Origin: JALORV01 sp963724365
GTDB taxonomy: Bacteria > Pseudomonadota > Gammaproteobacteria > Burkholderiales > Burkholderiaceae_F
Assembly (NCBI GenBank): GCA_963724365.1
Contig: CAVRUR010000010.1
Coordinates: forward strand, 122,815-186,814
Direction: 5' to 3'
DNA length: 64,000 nucleotides
In this document: piece after piece, positions 1-8,187 of the stretch
How positions within the stretch are numbered: position 1 is the first letter of the stretch
Layout of the letters: every line of letters begins with the position of its first letter
Notes under the pieces: generated by a model
The model's input: the letters and a program-made list of their open reading frames with translations, nothing else
Told to the model about the DNA's origin: nothing
Databases searched by the model: none
Program-made: the position numbers and the translations under genes

Positions 1-965
1 AGGTCACGATCGTCGGCTACGGTTCGCAGGGCCACGCGCACGCGCAGAACCTCGCCGACTCCGGCGTCAAGGTGACGATCGCGCTGCGCAAGGGCGGCGT
101 TTCCTGGAACAAGGCCGCCAATGCCGGCCTCCAGGTGAAGGAAGTCGGCGAAGCAGTGAAGGACGCCGACATCGTGATGATCCTGTTGCCGGACGAGAAT
201 CACGCCCAGGTGTACAGCGAGTCGCTGGCCCCGAACATGAAGCAGGGCGCCGTGCTCGCCTTTGCCCACGGTTTCAACATCCACTACGGATTCATCCAGC
301 CGCGCGCCGACCTCGACGTGATCATGGTGGCGCCCAAGGCGCCGGGGCATACCGTGCGCTCGACGTTCAAGCAGGGCGGCGGCGTGCCGATGCTGGTTGC
401 GATCCACAAGGACACGTCGGGCATGGCCCGCGATCTGGCGCTGTCGTATGCGGCCGCGATTGGTGGCGGCAAGGCCGGCATCATCGAGACCAATTTCCGC
501 GAGGAGACCGAGACAGATCTGTTCGGTGAACAGACGGTGCTGTGCGGCGGAACGGTCGAACTGATCAAGGCCGGTTTCGAGACGCTGGTCGAGGCCGGCT
601 ATGCACCTGAAATGGCGTACTTCGAATGCCTGCATGAACTGAAGCTGATCGTCGACCTCATCTACGAGGGCGGCATCGCCAACATGAACTACTCGATCTC
701 GAACAACGCGGAATACGGCGAGTACGTCACCGGGCCGGAAATCGTCACGTCGGAGACCAAGCAGGCCATGAAACGGGCGCTCGCCCGCATCCAGAACGGC
801 GAGTACGCGAAGAGCTTCATTCTCGAAAATCGCGCCGGGGCGGCGACGCTGAATGCGCGCCGACGCCTGATGGCCGAGCACCCGATCGAGCAGGTGGGCG
901 AAAAGCTGCGGGCGATGATGCCGTGGATCAAGGCAAACCGATTGGTTGATCAGTCGAAGAACTGA
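1..965 (+). CDS. ilvC: Ketol-acid reductoisomerase, 5'-truncated by window edge
   Basis: Second common enzyme of valine, leucine and isoleucine synthesis: it isomerises and reduces acetolactate or acetohydroxybutyrate using NADPH and Mg2+. The first complete codon is at base 3 and the frame opens inside the Rossmann fold with GYGSQGHAHA. The conserved APKAPGHTVR, the metal-binding EETETDLFGEQ and the C-terminal ECLHELKLIVDLIYEGG helices follow. The length past the edge (about 320 residues) fits a short class I enzyme lacking only about 15-20 N-terminal residues. It heads the usual betaproteobacterial order ilvC-psd-pssA-leuA. Its last 47 bp recur 156 bp downstream. Identification is certain; only the start lies outside the window. 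Confidence 0.97.
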   Translation, partial: VTIVGYGSQGHAHAQNLADSGVKVTIALRKGGVSWNKAANAGLQVKEVGEAVKDADIVMILLPDENHAQVYSESLAPNMKQGAVLAFAHGFNIHYGFIQPRADLDVIMVAPKAPGHTVRSTFKQGGGVPMLVAIHKDTSGMARDLALSYAAAIGGGKAGIIETNFREETETDLFGEQTVLCGGTVELIKAGFETLVEAGYAPEMAYFECLHELKLIVDLIYEGGIANMNYSISNNAEYGEYVTGPEIVTSETKQAMKRALARIQNGEYAKSFILENRAGAATLNARRRLMAEHPIEQVGEKLRAMMPWIKANRLVDQSKN

Positions 966-1121
966 GCCATGACTGCGGGGCCGACTACTCTGCGCGCGCA
1001 GGCGATCGCTGGTAGGCGATCGCCCCGCTCGGCGGGCACACGCACGCAGGTGCGTCCGCTGCAACCGCCTCGCGTGCCGTGGATCAAGGCAAACCGATCG
1101 GTTGACCAGTCGAAGAACTGA
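919..1121. repeat. Duplicated 3' end of ilvC around a palindrome-rich spacer
   Basis: The last 47 bp of ilvC, including its stop codon (919-965), are repeated at 1075-1121 with only two differences. The 109-bp spacer carries two copies of GGCGATCGC five bases apart, each containing the GCGATCGC palindrome, and an ACGCAC/GTGCGT hairpin. No protein is evident in the spacer. It resembles a REP-like insertion flanked by a target copy, or the scar of an element that had integrated in the 3' end of ilvC. A comparable structure occurs at 33341-33504. The repeat is seen directly; its origin is inference. Confidence 0.85.
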
Positions 1122-1209
1122 AGCCGCGCCGGGCCGGTGCGGGAAGGTGCTCAACCCCGCCTGGCCCGATTCTCCGTTAACAGCGGAATCAGGCAACCAA
1201 GGATCGAAG

Positions 1210-1926
1210 ATGAATCGACTCGCCCTCACGGCACTGCTTCTCGCGCTGCCGGCCGCAGCAGTAGTTGCTCAGCCCGTGGCCCCGCCGCCGAATTCCGGAA
1301 CGCTGGTCATCATGACAGGCAGTGCAGAAGTCGAACTGCCCAACGATGAGGCGGTGGCGAACTTCTTCTATGAGGCACAGGACGCCGACCTGACCAAGGC
1401 ACAGGCGCTGGTCAATCAACGCGTGGGCGAGGGCACTGCGGCACTCAAACGTGCCGATCCGAAGGCGCAGATCGAAACGTCCGGCTACGGCAGCTACCCG
1501 GTGTACTCGGGCGGAGCGAACCGCAACATCGTCGGCTGGCGCGTGCGCCAGGGTGTGACGCTGCGGACAGACAACCTCGCCGTGCTGCCCAAGACCGTGG
1601 CTGCGGCGCAGTCAACGTTGTCAGTGGGTGGCATCGACTTCCGCCTGTCGAAGGCCGCGCGCGAGAAAGTCGAGTCGCAACTGATACAGCAGTCGATCGC
1701 CAACCTGAACGCCCGCATCGCTGCGGCGGCCCAGGCCCTTGGGGTGCCGGCCAATCGCGTGCGGCTCGAGGAGGTCAACTTCGGTGGGCGCGAAGGCGGC
1801 CCGATCCCGATAGGCGCTGCACGCATGGCGACCATGTCGTCGGATGCCGTCCCGCCACCGACGTTCGAGTCGGGACGTTCGTCGGAACGCCTGATGGTCA
1901 GCGGAAGGGCCCGGCTGCTGCCGTAG
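1210..1926 (+). CDS. SIMPL-domain (DUF541) periplasmic protein
   Basis: A 238-residue protein with a signal peptide (MNRLALTALLLALPAAAVVA, cleavage probably near AQP) followed by one SIMPL/DUF541 domain. Family marks are the opening TLVIMTGSAEVELPNDEAVANF strand, the helix with repeated alanines around residues 160-180 and the closing VSGRARLLP strand. SIMPL proteins are secreted or periplasmic and poorly understood; some are linked to oxidative stress or envelope maintenance, so no reaction is assigned. I chose the ATG at 1210 because the signal peptide begins there and AAGGATCGAAG precedes it; an upstream in-frame extension would bury the signal. It stands between ilvC and psd and is not part of the usual core order. 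Confidence 0.8.
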   Translation: MNRLALTALLLALPAAAVVAQPVAPPPNSGTLVIMTGSAEVELPNDEAVANFFYEAQDADLTKAQALVNQRVGEGTAALKRADPKAQIETSGYGSYPVYSGGANRNIVGWRVRQGVTLRTDNLAVLPKTVAAAQSTLSVGGIDFRLSKAAREKVESQLIQQSIANLNARIAAAAQALGVPANRVRLEEVNFGGREGGPIPIGAARMATMSSDAVPPPTFESGRSSERLMVSGRARLLP

Positions 1927-2011
1927 CTCGGTCGGCGGACAGCGGACGCCGGTTGCATCGAGCGAGGGCCGTTCCGATACCATTGGACCTTCTTGTCCGA
2001 GGGTCACTTCG

Positions 2012-2650
2012 TTGAACTATCCGCATCCCCTGCTAGCGCGGGAAGGCTGGCCTTTCATCGCCGGAGCTGTGCTGCTGGCGCTTGCCATCTGGTGGTTCTT
2101 CGGCTTCGCGTGGTCGCTGCCGCTCTGGCTGGTGGCCGTCTTCGTGATCCAGTTCTTCCGCGACCCGCCGCGCGAGGTGCCCGGCCTGCCGTCGGCGGTG
2201 CTCTCGCCGGCCGATGGCCGCATTGTCAAGGTGCAGAAGGCGCACGACCAGATGACGGATCGGGAGACGCTGCTGATCAGCGTCTTCATGAACGTGTTCA
2301 ACGTCCACAGCAACCGCTCGCCGGTCGACGGCACTGTCGAGTCGATCAAGTACTCGCCCGGCAGCTTCGTCAACGCCGACCTCGACAAGGCGTCAACCGA
2401 GAACGAACGCAATGCGATAGTGATGCGCATTGATTCCGGGGAGCGCATCACCGTCGTCCAGGTCGCCGGCCTCATCGCGCGCCGCATCCTCTGCTACGTG
2501 AAGTCCGGCGACCGGCTGACGCGGGGCCAGCGCTACGGGTTCATCCGCTTCGGCTCTCGCGTCGATGTCTACATGCCGCCCTCGGCGCGGCCGCGGGTTG
2601 CGGTCGGTGACATTGTTTACGCCACGACCACGGTGCTGGCGGAACTATAG
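2012..2650 (+). CDS. psd: Phosphatidylserine decarboxylase proenzyme
   Basis: Converts phosphatidylserine to phosphatidylethanolamine at the inner membrane. The 212-residue protein opens with MNYPHPLLAREGWPF, so the TTG at 2012 is the natural start. A hydrophobic stretch (about residues 15-48) anchors it. The pyruvoyl group is made by self-cleavage in the RFGSRVDVY motif, between Gly181 and Ser182; this short form uses GS rather than the LGST of the long enterobacterial type. FRDPPREVP and SPADGRIV near residues 49-70 are family signatures. It sits 9 bp upstream of pssA, the preceding step of the same pathway, which argues for one transcript. Confidence 0.95.
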   Translation: MNYPHPLLAREGWPFIAGAVLLALAIWWFFGFAWSLPLWLVAVFVIQFFRDPPREVPGLPSAVLSPADGRIVKVQKAHDQMTDRETLLISVFMNVFNVHSNRSPVDGTVESIKYSPGSFVNADLDKASTENERNAIVMRIDSGERITVVQVAGLIARRILCYVKSGDRLTRGQRYGFIRFGSRVDVYMPPSARPRVAVGDIVYATTTVLAEL

Positions 2651-2658
2651 GTTCTGAC

Positions 2659-3492
2659 ATGCGCTTCCGCCGCCGCAAGTCGCGCGCTTTCCCGCTTACA
2701 GGCACCCCCATTCCGCTCGACGGCGCGCCGGCGCGCAGCAGGCGACGCGGTATCTACCTGTTGCCGAATCTGTTCACGATGGCGGCGCTGTTCTCCGGGT
2801 TCTTTGCCATCGTGCAGGCCATGAACCAGCGATTCGAACTGTCAGCGATTGCCATCTTTGCGGCCATGGTCCTCGACGGCATGGATGGACGCGTTGCGCG
2901 GCTCACCAATACGCAGAGCGCCTTCGGCGAGCAGTTCGATTCGCTGTCCGACATGACCTCGTTCGGTGTCGCGCCCGCATTGGTGATGTACGAATGGGTG
3001 CTGAGCGACCTCGGCCGCTGGGGCTGGGCGGGCGCGTTTGTTTACTGCGCCGGGGCTGCGCTGCGATTGGCGCGCTTCAATTCGAACATCGGCGTCGTCG
3101 ACAAACGCTTCTTCCAGGGATTGCCGAGCCCGGCGGCCGCGGCGCTGATCGCCGGTTTCGTCTGGCTGGCCATCGACAACAAGATTCCGCTGCGCGACAG
3201 CGTCATGCCGTGGGTCGCATTCGGACTGACGGTCTACACCGGACTGACCATGGTCTCGAGCGCGCCGTTCTACAGCGGCAAGAGTTTCCACATCGGCCGC
3301 AGCGTTCCGTTCTGGGTGATGGTGGCGCTGATCGTCGTGATATTCGTGGTCAGTTCGGATCCCCCGATCGCGCTGTTCACGCTCTTCTGCCTCTACGCGC
3401 TGTCCGGGTATGTCTACTGGGGCTGGCGCTGGTTCCGAGGCGAGCCGAATCCGGCCAAGCCGGTCGCGCGCGATACCGATCGTTCCGGCTAG
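2659..3492 (+). CDS. pssA: CDP-diacylglycerol-serine O-phosphatidyltransferase
   Basis: Makes phosphatidylserine from CDP-diacylglycerol and serine, the substrate for the psd product encoded just upstream. It is a polytopic membrane protein of 277 residues. The CDP-alcohol phosphotransferase signature is complete: DGRVAR, eight residues, then G-EQF-D-SLS-D (about residues 75-98). The N-terminus is basic (RFRRRKSRAF), several hydrophobic segments follow, and the C-terminus is hydrophilic. This is the integral-membrane type II enzyme common outside Enterobacteria. Start ATG 2659 follows psd closely. Confidence 0.95.
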   Translation: MRFRRRKSRAFPLTGTPIPLDGAPARSRRRGIYLLPNLFTMAALFSGFFAIVQAMNQRFELSAIAIFAAMVLDGMDGRVARLTNTQSAFGEQFDSLSDMTSFGVAPALVMYEWVLSDLGRWGWAGAFVYCAGAALRLARFNSNIGVVDKRFFQGLPSPAAAALIAGFVWLAIDNKIPLRDSVMPWVAFGLTVYTGLTMVSSAPFYSGKSFHIGRSVPFWVMVALIVVIFVVSSDPPIALFTLFCLYALSGYVYWGWRWFRGEPNPAKPVARDTDRSG

Positions 3493-3529
3493 TTTGTTGC
3501 ATCCGCTGAATCGTCATATAGTGCGGCCC

Positions 3530-3625
3530 ATGTGCCGCGCCACGTTCACCGCGCCTCGCCGCATCGCCGACCTCTCTGGCCGGCTGCCGTTGTTTCTGCT
3601 GCTGCTGCGCCCCGCGCGCAGCTGA
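3530..3625 (+). CDS. Leucine-rich leader peptide upstream of leuA
   Basis: A 31-codon open frame (begins MCRATFTAPRR, ends RLPLFLLLLRPARS) ends 80 bp before leuA. Six of its last 14 codons are leucine, including four consecutive CTG codons, just before a perfect 8-bp stem-loop. A short peptide with a run of the regulated amino acid, followed by alternative hairpins, is the standard architecture of ribosome-mediated attenuation of leu operons. The sequence shows the peptide and hairpin; regulation by leucyl-tRNA level is inference. The initiation signal is not strong: ATATAGTGCGGCCC precedes the ATG, with no clear Shine-Dalgarno. Confidence 0.65.
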   Translation: MCRATFTAPRRIADLSGRLPLFLLLLRPARS

Positions 3626-3652
3626 CCCCCGACCCACAACTTGTGTAGTGCC

Positions 3653-3678
3653 GCTGCCAGCGCCAAGAGCCTGGCAGC
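3653..3678 (+). promoter_or_regulatory. leuA: Stem-loop between leader peptide and leuA
   Basis: A perfect inverted repeat, GCTGCCAG with a 10-nt loop and CTGGCAGC, lies 28 nt downstream of the leader peptide stop and 27 nt before the leuA start. No U-run follows, so it is not a classical intrinsic terminator. It may act as an attenuator hairpin or mask the ribosome-binding region. The 3' arm could pair instead with the GCTGCC in the leucine-codon region of the leader peptide, giving two exclusive folds. Confidence 0.55.
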
Positions 3679-3705
3679 AAAGACCATTTAGCGCTGGAGC
3701 GACTC

Positions 3706-5256
3706 ATGACCGACCGACTCTTCATCTTCGACACCACATTGCGCGACGGCGAACAGAGCCCTGGCGCCTCGATGACCAAGGAAGAAAAGCTGCGCATCGC
3801 GATGCAACTGGAACGGCTGCGCGTCGATGTCATCGAAGCGGGATTCGCCGCCTCGTCCAACGGCGATTTCGAGGCGGTGCGCGGGATCGCCAATGCGGTC
3901 AAGGACTCGACGGTCTGTTCGCTGGCGCGGGCCAACGATCGTGACATCAGCCGGGCCGCCGAGGCGCTCAAGGGAGCGAAATCCAGCCGCATCCACACGT
4001 TCATCGCAACGTCGGTGCTGCACATGGAAAAGAAGCTGCGCATGACGCCGGACCAGGTCTTCGAGCAGGCGCGGCTTGCGGTGCGGTTCGCACGACAGTT
4101 CACCGACAACGTCGAGTTCTCGCCGGAAGACGGCTACCGTTCCGAGCCCGACTACCTGTGCCGGGTACTCGAAGCCGTCATTGCCGAAGGGGCAACGACG
4201 ATCAATATCCCGGATACGGTCGGCTACGCGATACCTGAACTCTACGGCCTGTTCCTGCGCGACCTGCGCGAGCGCATCCCGAACTCCGACAAGGCCGTCT
4301 GGAGCGTGCATTGCCACAACGACCTGGGCATGGCGGTCGCGAATTCGCTCGCCGGCGTCAAGATCGGCGGCGCGCGCCAGGTCGAGTGCACCGTGAACGG
4401 GCTGGGTGAGCGCGCCGGCAACTGCTCGCTCGAGGAAGTCGTGATGGCGGTGCGGACACGCCGTGACTTCTTCGGACTGGATGTCGGCGTCGACACGACA
4501 CAGATCGTCCCGGCGTCGAAGCTGGTGTCGGGCATCACCGGTTTTCCGGTGCAACCCAACAAGGCGGTGGTCGGGGCCAACGCGTTCGCGCATGCCTCCG
4601 GAATTCATCAGGATGGCGTGCTCAAGGCACGCGACACTTACGAGATCATGCGCGCCGAGGATGTCGGCTGGCACGCCAACAAGATCGTTCTCGGGAAGCT
4701 CTCCGGCCGCAATGCGTTCAAGCAGCGCGTCCAGGAACTGGCGATCCCGATCGAGAGCGAAACCGAGCTGAATGCCGCCTTTGCCCGCTTCAAGGAACTC
4801 GCAGATCGCAAGTCAGAGATCTACGACGAGGACATCCAGGCCCTGTTTTCAGATGAGGCGGTGACGCCGCACGACGAGCACTTCAAACTGCTGTCGCTGT
4901 CGCAGCGATCCGAGACCGGCGAGCGCCCTCACGCGCGCGTCGTCATTTCGATCGGCAACACGGAAGTGTCGGCCGAGTCGGACGGCAATGGTCCGGTCGA
5001 TGCTTCATTGAAGGCGATCGAGAGCCAGGTCAGGAGCGGATGCGAACTGCTGCTCTACTCGGTCAATGCGATCACGACCGGCACCGAGTCGCAGGGCGAG
5101 GTGACCGTGCGGCTGGCTCGGGCCGGCCGCATCGTCAACGGTACCGGCGCCGACCCCGACATCATCGCCGCCTCGGCGAAGGCGTATCTGAACGCCCTGA
5201 ACAAGCTGCACAGCGGGGTCGAGCGGCTGAATCCGCAGACCTCGCTGGCTCCCTGA
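3706..5256 (+). CDS. leuA: 2-isopropylmalate synthase
   Basis: Commits 2-ketoisovalerate to leucine by condensing it with acetyl-CoA. The 516-residue protein carries the HMGL-like TIM barrel with DTTLRDGEQSPGA at residues 9-21 and the metal-binding HCHND at 202-206, then the linker and the C-terminal LeuA dimer domain (about residues 390-505), the leucine feedback site. Length equals that of the standard long bacterial enzyme. ATG 3706 is preceded by a weak GGAG. The leader peptide and hairpin upstream suggest attenuation. ilvC supplies the ketoisovalerate branch, which explains the neighbourhood. Confidence 0.97.
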   Translation: MTDRLFIFDTTLRDGEQSPGASMTKEEKLRIAMQLERLRVDVIEAGFAASSNGDFEAVRGIANAVKDSTVCSLARANDRDISRAAEALKGAKSSRIHTFIATSVLHMEKKLRMTPDQVFEQARLAVRFARQFTDNVEFSPEDGYRSEPDYLCRVLEAVIAEGATTINIPDTVGYAIPELYGLFLRDLRERIPNSDKAVWSVHCHNDLGMAVANSLAGVKIGGARQVECTVNGLGERAGNCSLEEVVMAVRTRRDFFGLDVGVDTTQIVPASKLVSGITGFPVQPNKAVVGANAFAHASGIHQDGVLKARDTYEIMRAEDVGWHANKIVLGKLSGRNAFKQRVQELAIPIESETELNAAFARFKELADRKSEIYDEDIQALFSDEAVTPHDEHFKLLSLSQRSETGERPHARVVISIGNTEVSAESDGNGPVDASLKAIESQVRSGCELLLYSVNAITTGTESQGEVTVRLARAGRIVNGTGADPDIIAASAKAYLNALNKLHSGVERLNPQTSLAP

Positions 5257-5353
5257 TCGGCGTCGACCGACGGTTCTCGGTCGGTTCGGTTTCGGCTTCG
5301 GGGCCGGGTGTCGGAAGCGGCGCCCGTCGGCCCGGCCGGGGCTCGCGTTCCGC

Positions 5354-5359
5354 TATAAT
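5354..5359 (+). promoter_or_regulatory. Candidate -10 box for rpsO-pnp
   Basis: A perfect TATAAT lies 69 bp before the rpsO start in the leuA-rpsO gap. The -35 region at the right spacing is GC-rich (CCCGGC-like) and does not match TTGACA, so the promoter call rests on the -10 alone. Confidence 0.45.
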
Positions 5360-5427
5360 CCCGCGCTTCACGGCACGGCCATCCTTCCGTGTCCGCGTGT
5401 CTACCTGATTGATCTGAAAGGGAAACC

Positions 5428-5697
5428 ATGGCAGTTGCAGATATCAACAAGTCGGAAATCGTCGCCAAGTATCAGCGCGCGCAGGCCGACACCGGTTCGC
5501 CCGAAGTGCAGGTTGCGCTTCTGACGGCCCGAATCAACGAGCTGACCGACCACTTCAAGGCCCACGTGAAGGATCACCATTCGCGTCGGGGCCTGCTCAA
5601 GATGGTCAGTCGGCGCCGCAAGCTTCTCGACTACCTCAAGGGCAAGAACCCCGAGGCGTACAAGGGGCTGATCGACAGCCTCGGACTGCGCAAGTAG
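5428..5697 (+). CDS. rpsO: 30S ribosomal protein S15
   Basis: Primary 16S rRNA-binding protein of the small subunit platform. The length, 89 residues, is exactly the family norm. Family motifs are visible: DTGSPEVQVALLTARI, the HFKAHVKDHHSRRGLL rRNA-binding segment and the end DYLKGKNPEAYKGLIDSLGLRK. A strong AAAGGGAAA sequence precedes ATG 5428. It lies ahead of pnp, the classical rpsO-pnp arrangement. Confidence 0.98.
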   Translation: MAVADINKSEIVAKYQRAQADTGSPEVQVALLTARINELTDHFKAHVKDHHSRRGLLKMVSRRRKLLDYLKGKNPEAYKGLIDSLGLRK

Positions 5698-5893
5698 TCA
5701 ATGACCCGGATGCAAGTGCAGCCAGCCTGCGCGGAGTGATCTGCGCGGGCGGACTGTCGTCGTCCGGCCGAAATGCGCGCTGCGATATGGACGTAAGGGC
5801 GGAACCCCCGCGCCGAGTCGTCGATACCGCAGCGTGCCGGGTCGCCGAAGGTTCGATCTCGTGCGACCGCGCTCAACAAGAAAGGAACGCCAA

Positions 5894-8041
5894 GTGTTTG
5901 AAAAAGTAACCAAGAAGTTTGCATACGGCGCGCATACCGTGACGCTGGAGACGGGCGAGATCGCGCGGCAATCGGGTGGCGCCGTCGTCTGCTCGATGGA
6001 TGACACGGTCGTGCTCGCCACCGTGGTGGCACGCAAGGAAGCCAAGCCCGGCCAGGACTTTTTCCCGCTGACCGTCGACTACATCGAAAAGACCTACGCG
6101 GCCGGCCGCATCCCGGGCGGTTTCTTCAAGCGCGAAGGCCGTCCCTCGGAAAAGGAAACGCTGACCTCGCGCCTGATCGATCGGCCGATCCGCCCCCTGT
6201 TTCCCGATGGCTTCTTCAATGAAGTGCAGGTCATCATCCACGTGCTGTCGATCGATCCCGAGATCGATCCCGACATTCCCGCGATGATCGGTGCCTCCGC
6301 GGCGCTGTCGCTGTCGGGCATCCCGTTCAAGGGACCGATCGGTGCGGCGCGCGTCGGCCACATCGATGGCGAGTTCGTGATCAATCCGACTGCGACCCAG
6401 CTCAAGACCTCGAAGCTGAACCTCGTGGTCGCCGGCACGGAGCGGGCCGTGCTGATGGTCGAGTCCGAAGCCGACCAGCTCTCGGAAGAAGTGATGCTCG
6501 GCGCCGTGATGCACGGCCACGCCCAGATGCAGGCCGCGATCAACGCGATCCACGAGCTCGTGCGCGACGCCGGCAAGCCGGCCTGGGACTGGAAGCCTGC
6601 CGATCGCAATGAAGCGCTGATGGCCAGGCTGGTGCTGCTCGCCGGCCCGGAACTGCGTGATGCCTACCTGACCCGCAACAAGCAGGCACGCACGCACAAG
6701 ATCAACGACGTCTACACGCAGGTGTGGGCCAAGCTCGGGGAAGAAGCGGCGACCAGCGGACAGCCGAAGCCGGACGACAACGCGGTCGATGCCATCCTGT
6801 TCGACCTGCAGGCCAAGATCGTGCGCAGCCAGATCCTCGACGGCGAGCCGCGCATCGACGGCCGCGACACGCGTACGGTGCGCCCGATCGAGATTCGTCT
6901 GGGCGTGCTGCCGCGCACGCACGGCTCGGCGCTCTTCACCCGAGGTGAGACCCAGGCGCTGGTCACGGCCACGCTCGGCACCAAGCAGGACGAGCAGTTC
7001 GTCGACGCGCTGCAGGGCGAGTACCGCGACCGCTTCATGCTCCACTACAACATGCCGCCGTTCGCCACCGGAGAGACGGGACGCGTCGGTACGCCGAAGC
7101 GCCGCGAAATCGGACACGGCCGGCTCGCCAAGCGCTCGCTGCTGGCCGTGCTGCCGAGCTATGACGACTTCCAGTATTCGCTGCGCGTCGTTTCCGAGAT
7201 CACCGAGTCCAACGGTTCGTCGTCGATGGCCTCGGTCTGCGGTGGCTGCCTGGCGATGATGGATGCCGGCGTGCCGCTGAAGGCGCACGTCGCCGGTGTC
7301 GCGATGGGCCTGATCAAGGAAGGCAACAAGTTCGCGGTGCTGACGGACATCCTCGGCGACGAGGATCACCTCGGCGACATGGACTTCAAGGTGGCCGGCT
7401 CCGCCAATGGCATCACCGCGCTGCAGATGGACATCAAGATCGAGGGCATCACCCGCGAGATCATGCAGGTAGCCCTCGCGCAGGCGAAGGAAGGCCGCAT
7501 GCACATCCTGCAGAAGATGCAGGATGCGATATCCGTGTCGCGCGGCGAGCTGTCCGCGTTCGCACCGCGCCTGATCAAGATGAAGATCAATCCCGAGAAG
7601 ATCCGCGACGTGATCGGCAAGGGCGGCGCCGTGATCCGCGCGCTGACCGAGGAGACCGGCACGCAGATCGACATCGAGGACGACGGCACCGTCATCATCG
7701 CCAGCGTCGACCAGGAAAAGGGCAAGGAAGCCCAGCGCCGTATCCAGGAACTGACCGCGGAAGTCGAGGTCGGCAAGGTCTACGACGGCACCGTGCTGCG
7801 CCTGCTGGACTTCGGCGCGATCGTGCAGCTGCTGCCGGGCAAGGATGGGCTGCTGCACATTTCCCAGATCGCCAACGAGCGCGTCAATGCGGTCGCGGAC
7901 TATCTGAAGGAAGGCCAGGCCGTGAAGGTCAAGGTCATCGAGGCCGACGAGAAGGGTCGCGTGCGACTGTCCATGAAGGCGGTCGAAGGCAACGCTCCTG
8001 CGCCGCAACCGCATGCGCAGGTGCAACAACCGCAGCACTAG
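5894..8041 (+). CDS. pnp: Polyribonucleotide nucleotidyltransferase (PNPase)
   Basis: Phosphorolytic 3'-5' exoribonuclease, usually trimeric and part of the degradosome. The protein has 715 residues, against 711 in E. coli. It has two RNase PH folds joined by an all-helical linker, then a KH domain (MKINPEKIRDVIGKGGAVIRALTEETG, about residues 560-590) and an S1 domain (VGKVYDGTVLRLLDFGAIVQLLPGKDGLLHISQI). The catalytic second core is recognisable from DGRDTRTVRPIEIRLGVLPRTHGSALFTRGETQAL. GTG 5894 (VFEKVTKKF) is preferred because AAGGAAC stands 6 bp upstream and the alignment starts there; an upstream frame extension is arginine-rich and not conserved. A strong terminator follows. Confidence 0.97.
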   Translation: MFEKVTKKFAYGAHTVTLETGEIARQSGGAVVCSMDDTVVLATVVARKEAKPGQDFFPLTVDYIEKTYAAGRIPGGFFKREGRPSEKETLTSRLIDRPIRPLFPDGFFNEVQVIIHVLSIDPEIDPDIPAMIGASAALSLSGIPFKGPIGAARVGHIDGEFVINPTATQLKTSKLNLVVAGTERAVLMVESEADQLSEEVMLGAVMHGHAQMQAAINAIHELVRDAGKPAWDWKPADRNEALMARLVLLAGPELRDAYLTRNKQARTHKINDVYTQVWAKLGEEAATSGQPKPDDNAVDAILFDLQAKIVRSQILDGEPRIDGRDTRTVRPIEIRLGVLPRTHGSALFTRGETQALVTATLGTKQDEQFVDALQGEYRDRFMLHYNMPPFATGETGRVGTPKRREIGHGRLAKRSLLAVLPSYDDFQYSLRVVSEITESNGSSSMASVCGGCLAMMDAGVPLKAHVAGVAMGLIKEGNKFAVLTDILGDEDHLGDMDFKVAGSANGITALQMDIKIEGITREIMQVALAQAKEGRMHILQKMQDAISVSRGELSAFAPRLIKMKINPEKIRDVIGKGGAVIRALTEETGTQIDIEDDGTVIIASVDQEKGKEAQRRIQELTAEVEVGKVYDGTVLRLLDFGAIVQLLPGKDGLLHISQIANERVNAVADYLKEGQAVKVKVIEADEKGRVRLSMKAVEGNAPAPQPHAQVQQPQH

Positions 8042-8056
8042 GCGGTAGTCCACGGC

Positions 8057-8086
8057 AAGGGGCGCTTCGGCGCCCCTTTTGCTTTT
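8057..8086 (+). terminator. Rho-independent terminator after pnp
   Basis: GGGGCGC, a TTCG tetraloop and GCGCCCC form a perfect 7-bp stem, followed directly by TTTTGCTTTT. It starts 16 bp after the pnp stop and closes the rpsO-pnp unit. Confidence 0.93.
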
Positions 8087-8187
8087 CGCGAACCGATGCG
8101 CAAGGCGGCAGCTTCCAGCGGCCGGGCGCGTAGCGTGCCGTGACTTGCGTGCCGAGTGCGAGGCTCGTCGTCTTTGCTTGGAGTGAC

